Below are positions 60,175 through 64,000 of a stretch of 64,000 nt of DNA, piece after piece. This DNA comes from Diatrype stigma (lineage: Eukaryota; Ascomycota; Sordariomycetes; Xylariales; Diatrypaceae), in contig JAKJXP020000088.1 of assembly GCA_022225965.2 (NCBI GenBank), forward strand, positions 1 through 64,000, given 5' to 3'. The notes beneath the pieces are model-generated. The model saw only the letters and a program-made list of their open reading frames with translations. It ran no database searches and had not been told where the DNA came from. Within the stretch, counting starts at the first letter, position 1; every line of letters begins with the position of its first letter. The position numbers and the translations under genes are program-made.

Positions 60175-61081
60175 TTATCTCTGCATGGCCCCGATGATCT
60201 CGCGATGGGCGTCCCGGTCGCGGCCGGCCTCGCTGAGGCTGCCGAGGGACCTGAGGTCGCCGACGACGTCCTTGGCCTTGCCGAAGTAGACCTCCTGCAG
60301 CAGGTTGCGCATCTTGAGCTCCATGTCTTCGACGAGCCGGCCGATGTTGGCGATCTGTTGCTCCTCCGTCTCCGCCGGCAGCTCCTGCTCGATCTGCCGC
60401 GTCATGTTGCCTGACAGGTCCATCTCTCCCAGCCCGCCTCCCGACCCGGCGAGCGACAGGATCACCGTCGACGTCAGGTTGTACTGCGTGAACCGCGCCC
60501 GGTCAATCGCCTCGAACACATGGATCGAGTCCCACGTCCCCTCGCTAGCCGTGCCCGATGTGGAGACTAGAAGGAAAGCAATATTTCATATCGTTAGTTG
60601 ATCAAACCCGTCGCAAGCATGTTCGCGAGTGATACGGCGAGGCGACGAAGCTCGCACGTCATCGAGGTAGTTTAGTAAAGCCAGTCGCGATGGTAATCAT
60701 AGATCACCGCCACTTGACGGGCTGCTGTCCTCCCACACCAGACTGGAGAAATCCATAGTCTTAGTGGCGAGATTCGAGACCTGAGATATGTGGACTAGAA
60801 AGCATGTCTTCTTGATCACCATAGATCGAATGTCTTAGATCTAGTGTGACGTGATCGTATCGTGTGCTGAGACCGCACCAGTAAGCTGGGTAGCCGGCCA
60901 GCATGGGAGTAGTTCCCCGGCAAGCTCTCTTCTGATGATTTTAGACGCACCGGGATAGACCAAACGGCAATTCATCCAAAGGCAGCAGATCACCACCGCC
61001 TGGTCTCGCCTAACACCAGGGAGAATCCGACAGACAGGAAGGAAGGAACGGGAGAGGGAGAGAGGACAGGGGAAGAGCACA

Positions 61082-61148
<67 letters not shown>

Positions 61149-61270
61149 NNNNNNNNNNGTGTTGGGCCGGTCCCGCCGGCACGTCGCGCACCGCCGGTCC
61201 GAGAACACCAGCAGGTACGCGTGCGCCAGCTCGTGCACCAGCGTCTCCGCCACCGCCAGCAGCGGGACCA

Positions 61271-61301
<31 letters not shown>

Positions 61302-61921
61302 AAGAGAACAAGGGAGAAAGAAGGAGAAAAAAAAAAAATTAAATAATAAAAGAACAGTTTTCGCTCCCGCACTCACCCTTCTTCAACAGCACCACGCCTG
61401 CAAACCCATCGTCCAGGTTCCAGAAGTACACGCTGCTGACGCCGCCCTCGTAGTACAGCTCGCGGTAGACGTCGAAGGCCTCGTTGGCGCGGACCTCCAT
61501 GCGGCGGACCTTCTCGGTGGGGGCGGCGCTGCCCGCCGCAGCGGCGGCCGCATCGGCCGCGGCGGCCGCGGCGCCGGCGCTGTCGGGCAGCGGCGGGTCG
61601 AACTCGTTGCTCCAGGGGGACCGGTAGCTGTCGCCGTCGCGGTTGTAGTCGCACAGCAGGTACTCGCGGCCGGTCTGGCGGCAGCGCCGCACGGCGAGCG
61701 GCTGGTCGACCGACGACAGCAGGTCCTCGGTCAGGTCGGGCGCGAGGGCGATGAGGTTGTTCAGGTGCGAGGTCGTGTGCTTGGGGTTGAGGCGGCGGAG
61801 GAGGTCGCTGTGGCGGGGGTTGGTCTGGTTAGTGACTGGCAGCGGAGGAGAGGATAAGTAGGATACGGGAGTGGAGGGGTGGTACTTACAGAGCCGAGTC
61901 GAAGGGGTCGGCGGACGCCAT
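60175..61921 (-). CDS. CAP2: F-actin-capping protein subunit beta
   Basis: Exons 61921-61890, 61807-61377 and 60566-60175 give 284 residues, normal for the family. The spliced protein runs [78 protein letters not shown], then [27 protein letters not shown] and [21 protein letters not shown] poly-Ala loop sits near residue 85. From family knowledge, it pairs with the alpha subunit to cap actin barbed ends at cortical patches and septa. The second intron is 810 nt, far longer than any other here, and contains a poly-G run, ten Ns, a foreign-looking coding fragment and a poly-C run; this intron is probably misassembled, but both splice sites and both flanking exons are intact. Confidence 0.93.
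61082..61148. repeat. Poly(G) run of 67 next to assembly gap
   Basis: Sixty-seven consecutive G bases end exactly at the N gap. Such a run at a contig edge is more likely a sequencing or assembly product than genomic DNA. Confidence 0.9.
61149..61158. other. Assembly gap (10 N)
   Basis: Ten N bases in a fixed-size block, the usual sign of scaffold joining with unknown true distance. Confidence 0.98.
61159..61270 (-). pseudogene. Stranded fragment of a SprT-like zinc metalloprotease
   Basis: The 112 bases between the gap and the poly-C run translate on the minus strand without a stop to a segment containing [17 protein letters not shown], then CATC. HELAH fits the HExxH zinc-binding motif, and the following CxxC is in the place expected of SprT-like proteins. 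Nearly every codon ends in G or C, unlike the surrounding intron. It is not part of the capping protein and has no start, stop or splice sites of its own. It is probably a piece of another gene placed here by the assembler. Confidence 0.55.
61271..61299. repeat. Poly(C) run of 29
   Basis: Twenty-nine consecutive C bases bound the stranded metalloprotease fragment on its right; together with the poly-G run they bracket the suspect segment. Confidence 0.9.
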
Positions 61922-62390
61922 GGTGAGGATTCGTGGTTAATTGTATTTTGCTTGCTTGATCTGTTCGGTATTTGTGTCTTCCTGTAGGTATGTGTTTTCG
62001 TCTTCGCGGCGAGTGTGACTATAGCAGCAACCCGTGTTCCGTCCGAGTTGTCAAGTCGAAATGCTGAGTGAATGAAGTCTAGATGTGCAATGTAAAGGGG
62101 AACTGGACCGCGTTGAAATCGATGGAGGGGAACCAAGTAACTACAACGCATAAGTTACATATGTGCATAACGTACCTACATACCTACATACATACCTACC
62201 CAACTTCATTATACAATCAACCTGCATGGTGGGGTTGGTTGGGTGGTAGCGGGGTACCTAGATACCTACCTAGTGGCTTTCATCCGCTCGATAATGCGGT
62301 TATATGGCAGCATGCAATAAATAGCTGTAAAGATATGCGTATTGCAACCAATCCCAATTACCTAATTATCACTAATTCAGCTAAATATTA
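61922..62390. other. CAP2 promoter region
   Basis: Upstream flank of the capping-protein gene. It holds TACCTACATACC-type repeats at about 62170-62200 and no gene. The base composition changes sharply to very AT-rich at its right end. Confidence 0.6.
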
Positions 62391-64000
62391 AGTCCTTAGG
62401 GTTTTTGTTGCAATTATTAATTAAAAAGAAAGAAAAAAAAAGAAAGAAAATAAAAGATTTCCTAACTTATATTTAAATATAATACAGTTGCAGAAATAAA
62501 TTTCTTAGGAATTTATTTCTTATTATTTAATTAGCCGAATACCTTAGCTTTGGCATTTACTGCCTTAAGGATTTATATTATTTTCCTTCTTTAATTAAAT
62601 CGTTCTTAATTATTATAAGATTTTCTTTTTCAAATAAGCGCCGACGATTTTGTTTTAAAAGCCGCTTATTGGCGTATTAGAAGCTTTTTACGGGATATCC
62701 GTTCTTTACGTAAGTTGGGAATAAATTAATGCCGTTATATTTGTTTTATAGCTATATTTCTTTCGGGCTTCGTAAATAATAAGTATTTCCTTAATAGCAA
62801 TTAACGATAACTTAAGGCTTATTATAATACGGCTTATATTTTTTTTTACGTTAACGTATACGGAAAACCTAATTACCGGGGGCGTAAATACGAATAAGGC
62901 CTTTTTTTTCTTAAAGATACGCTTTTATTTAATTTCGCGAAATCTTTATATTATTAAATCGTAACCTGGCTAGCGGTATTTCATGCTGTTCTGCCAATCG
63001 ACGTTCGTTTTCGATTTCCTTTTCCTTTATCGGTTTACGAACGTATTCGGAATATTCGGTCCGGAGTTATTCTTAAGAAGATTAAATGCCGTATAATAAA
63101 AAAAAAGAACTATAACTATTCGATTTAAATATTCGATTATATATCGTTACAATACGTTGAAATAACTTATTAAGGTTTTTTAGCGTTGGATTTGTTACGT
63201 ATTCTTAAATCATAATATGTTTTAAGTTCTAATTAATTTTCTTAATCTTACCGTTGCCTCTGGATTTTGCGGATATAACTGGTTTTATTTTTATATTATA
63301 CGTTTTGTTTTATTTAATGGCGGCTTCGCTTATAAAGGCCTTTCCGTTATTATTAATTCATTCCTTTAAATAATCGAAGGTAATTCCGATTTTATCGAAT
63401 ATAAAAATAATATTAACGAATTAAATAATCGGTACAATTTTGGCTTTAATTCATCCTATTACGTATTTAACGGCAACGAGAATGTATAATTTATTTATTG
63501 CCGTATAATTAATTGCCTATCGTATAAAAAAAACGAAAGGTTATATGGGATTCAAATCGGGCAGGAAAGAATTCGGCTTTTTTATTAATTAATAATTCGG
63601 ATATTTAACCGTAACTTATTATATTATAAGTACAATTTCTGGATGCCAGAATTGCTTCTGGGCTTTCCGGAATATAACTCCGATTATACAGTATCCCTTT
63701 TCGTAATGAATCTTCCTTAATTGCATTAAAAGATTATCGTATTTTAAAACTTCTTGCAAAATTTATATGTTTATTGCGGTGCTTCCAAAATATAAAGGGT
63801 TATTCGGAACTTTCTTATATGCCACCGTCTTATATAACTTATTTCGGAAAAAAAGAAAATACTTATCGATAAAGCTCGGTAAAATAATAGAAAATAGGGC
63901 TATTTCGAAATATAAGAACTCGAAAATAACTTAAAGGTTAATTCGGATTAATTAATCGGATCTTCGAATGGATTCGATTTCGTTAGGAAATAACTTATTA
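62391..64000 (-). mobile_element. RIP-degraded Ty3/gypsy-type LTR retrotransposon (integrase part)
   Basis: The tract is extremely AT-rich, with TA very common, CA/TG scarce and CG retained, the pattern left by C-to-T change in CpA context (RIP). On the minus strand, with several stop codons, a relic integrase can be read from about 63660 to 63180: a zinc-finger-like lead, LYILVAVKYVIG, then NNNGKAFISEAAIK about 50 residues on, then SAKSRGNGKIKKIN followed by NLKHIMI. These align by eye with the retroviral-type integrase core (VAVDY, DNGKAF, NGKxERLN). The catalytic Asp and Glu positions read Asn and Lys, fitting G-to-A change on this strand. The element runs off the right edge; no LTR could be identified. 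It is not functional. Confidence 0.75.

Noticed and set aside
61010..61372. Frames of 120-156 codons reading through poly-G, Ns and poly-C
   Set aside because: Polyproline and polyglycine come from homopolymers and the gap; only the 112-nt insert has protein-like sequence.

Overview
The window is nuclear DNA of a filamentous ascomycete (Pezizomycotina), most likely a Sordariomycete. The evidence is short introns (about 60-260 nt) with GTRNGT donors and CTAAC-type branch points, GC-rich coding exons, a giant 'involucrin repeat'/Leashin-type gene, a Zn2Cys6-type regulator, fungal GH10 and GH16 enzymes, and an AT-rich tract with the signature of repeat-induced point mutation (RIP). All gene models below were spliced by hand; every multi-exon model closes in frame.

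Layout, left to right. 136-3340 (+): 3' part of a fungal transcription factor whose DNA-binding domain lies off the left edge. 4157-23922 (-): one giant gene of about 6500 residues, a candidate Leashin, the tether of Woronin bodies to the septal pore. 28565-30074 (+): MNN10-like mannosyltransferase. 33190-34182 (+): secreted GH16 glucanase. 36180-42673 (-): cohesin loader SCC2. 43501-44037 (+): RNA polymerase I subunit RPA12, convergent with 44218-45284 (-): deoxyhypusine hydroxylase. 47256-48640 (+): secreted GH10 xylanase. 49060-49167 (-): intron-containing tRNA-Gln(CTG). 50073-51079 (+): pyridoxamine-phosphate oxidase. 52130-56530 (+): a 1466-residue mosaic protein of unknown function ending in a candidate OTU/papain-like cysteine protease domain. 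57081-58559 (-): PP2A-like phosphatase PPG1. 60175-61921 (-): actin-capping protein beta. 62391-64000: RIP-degraded Ty3/gypsy retrotransposon.

The genes do not form a biosynthetic cluster. Most are conserved housekeeping genes (cohesion, Pol I, hypusination, vitamin B6, actin capping, phosphatase, glycosylation) with two secreted polysaccharide hydrolases between them. Intergenic DNA is long (up to 4.6 kb) and rich in the 10-bp palindrome TACCTAGGTA. The most novel items are the OTU-like mosaic protein, the unsplit giant Leashin candidate, and a short SprT-like metalloprotease fragment stranded between poly-G, a 10-N gap and poly-C inside a CAP2 intron, which looks like an assembly fault.
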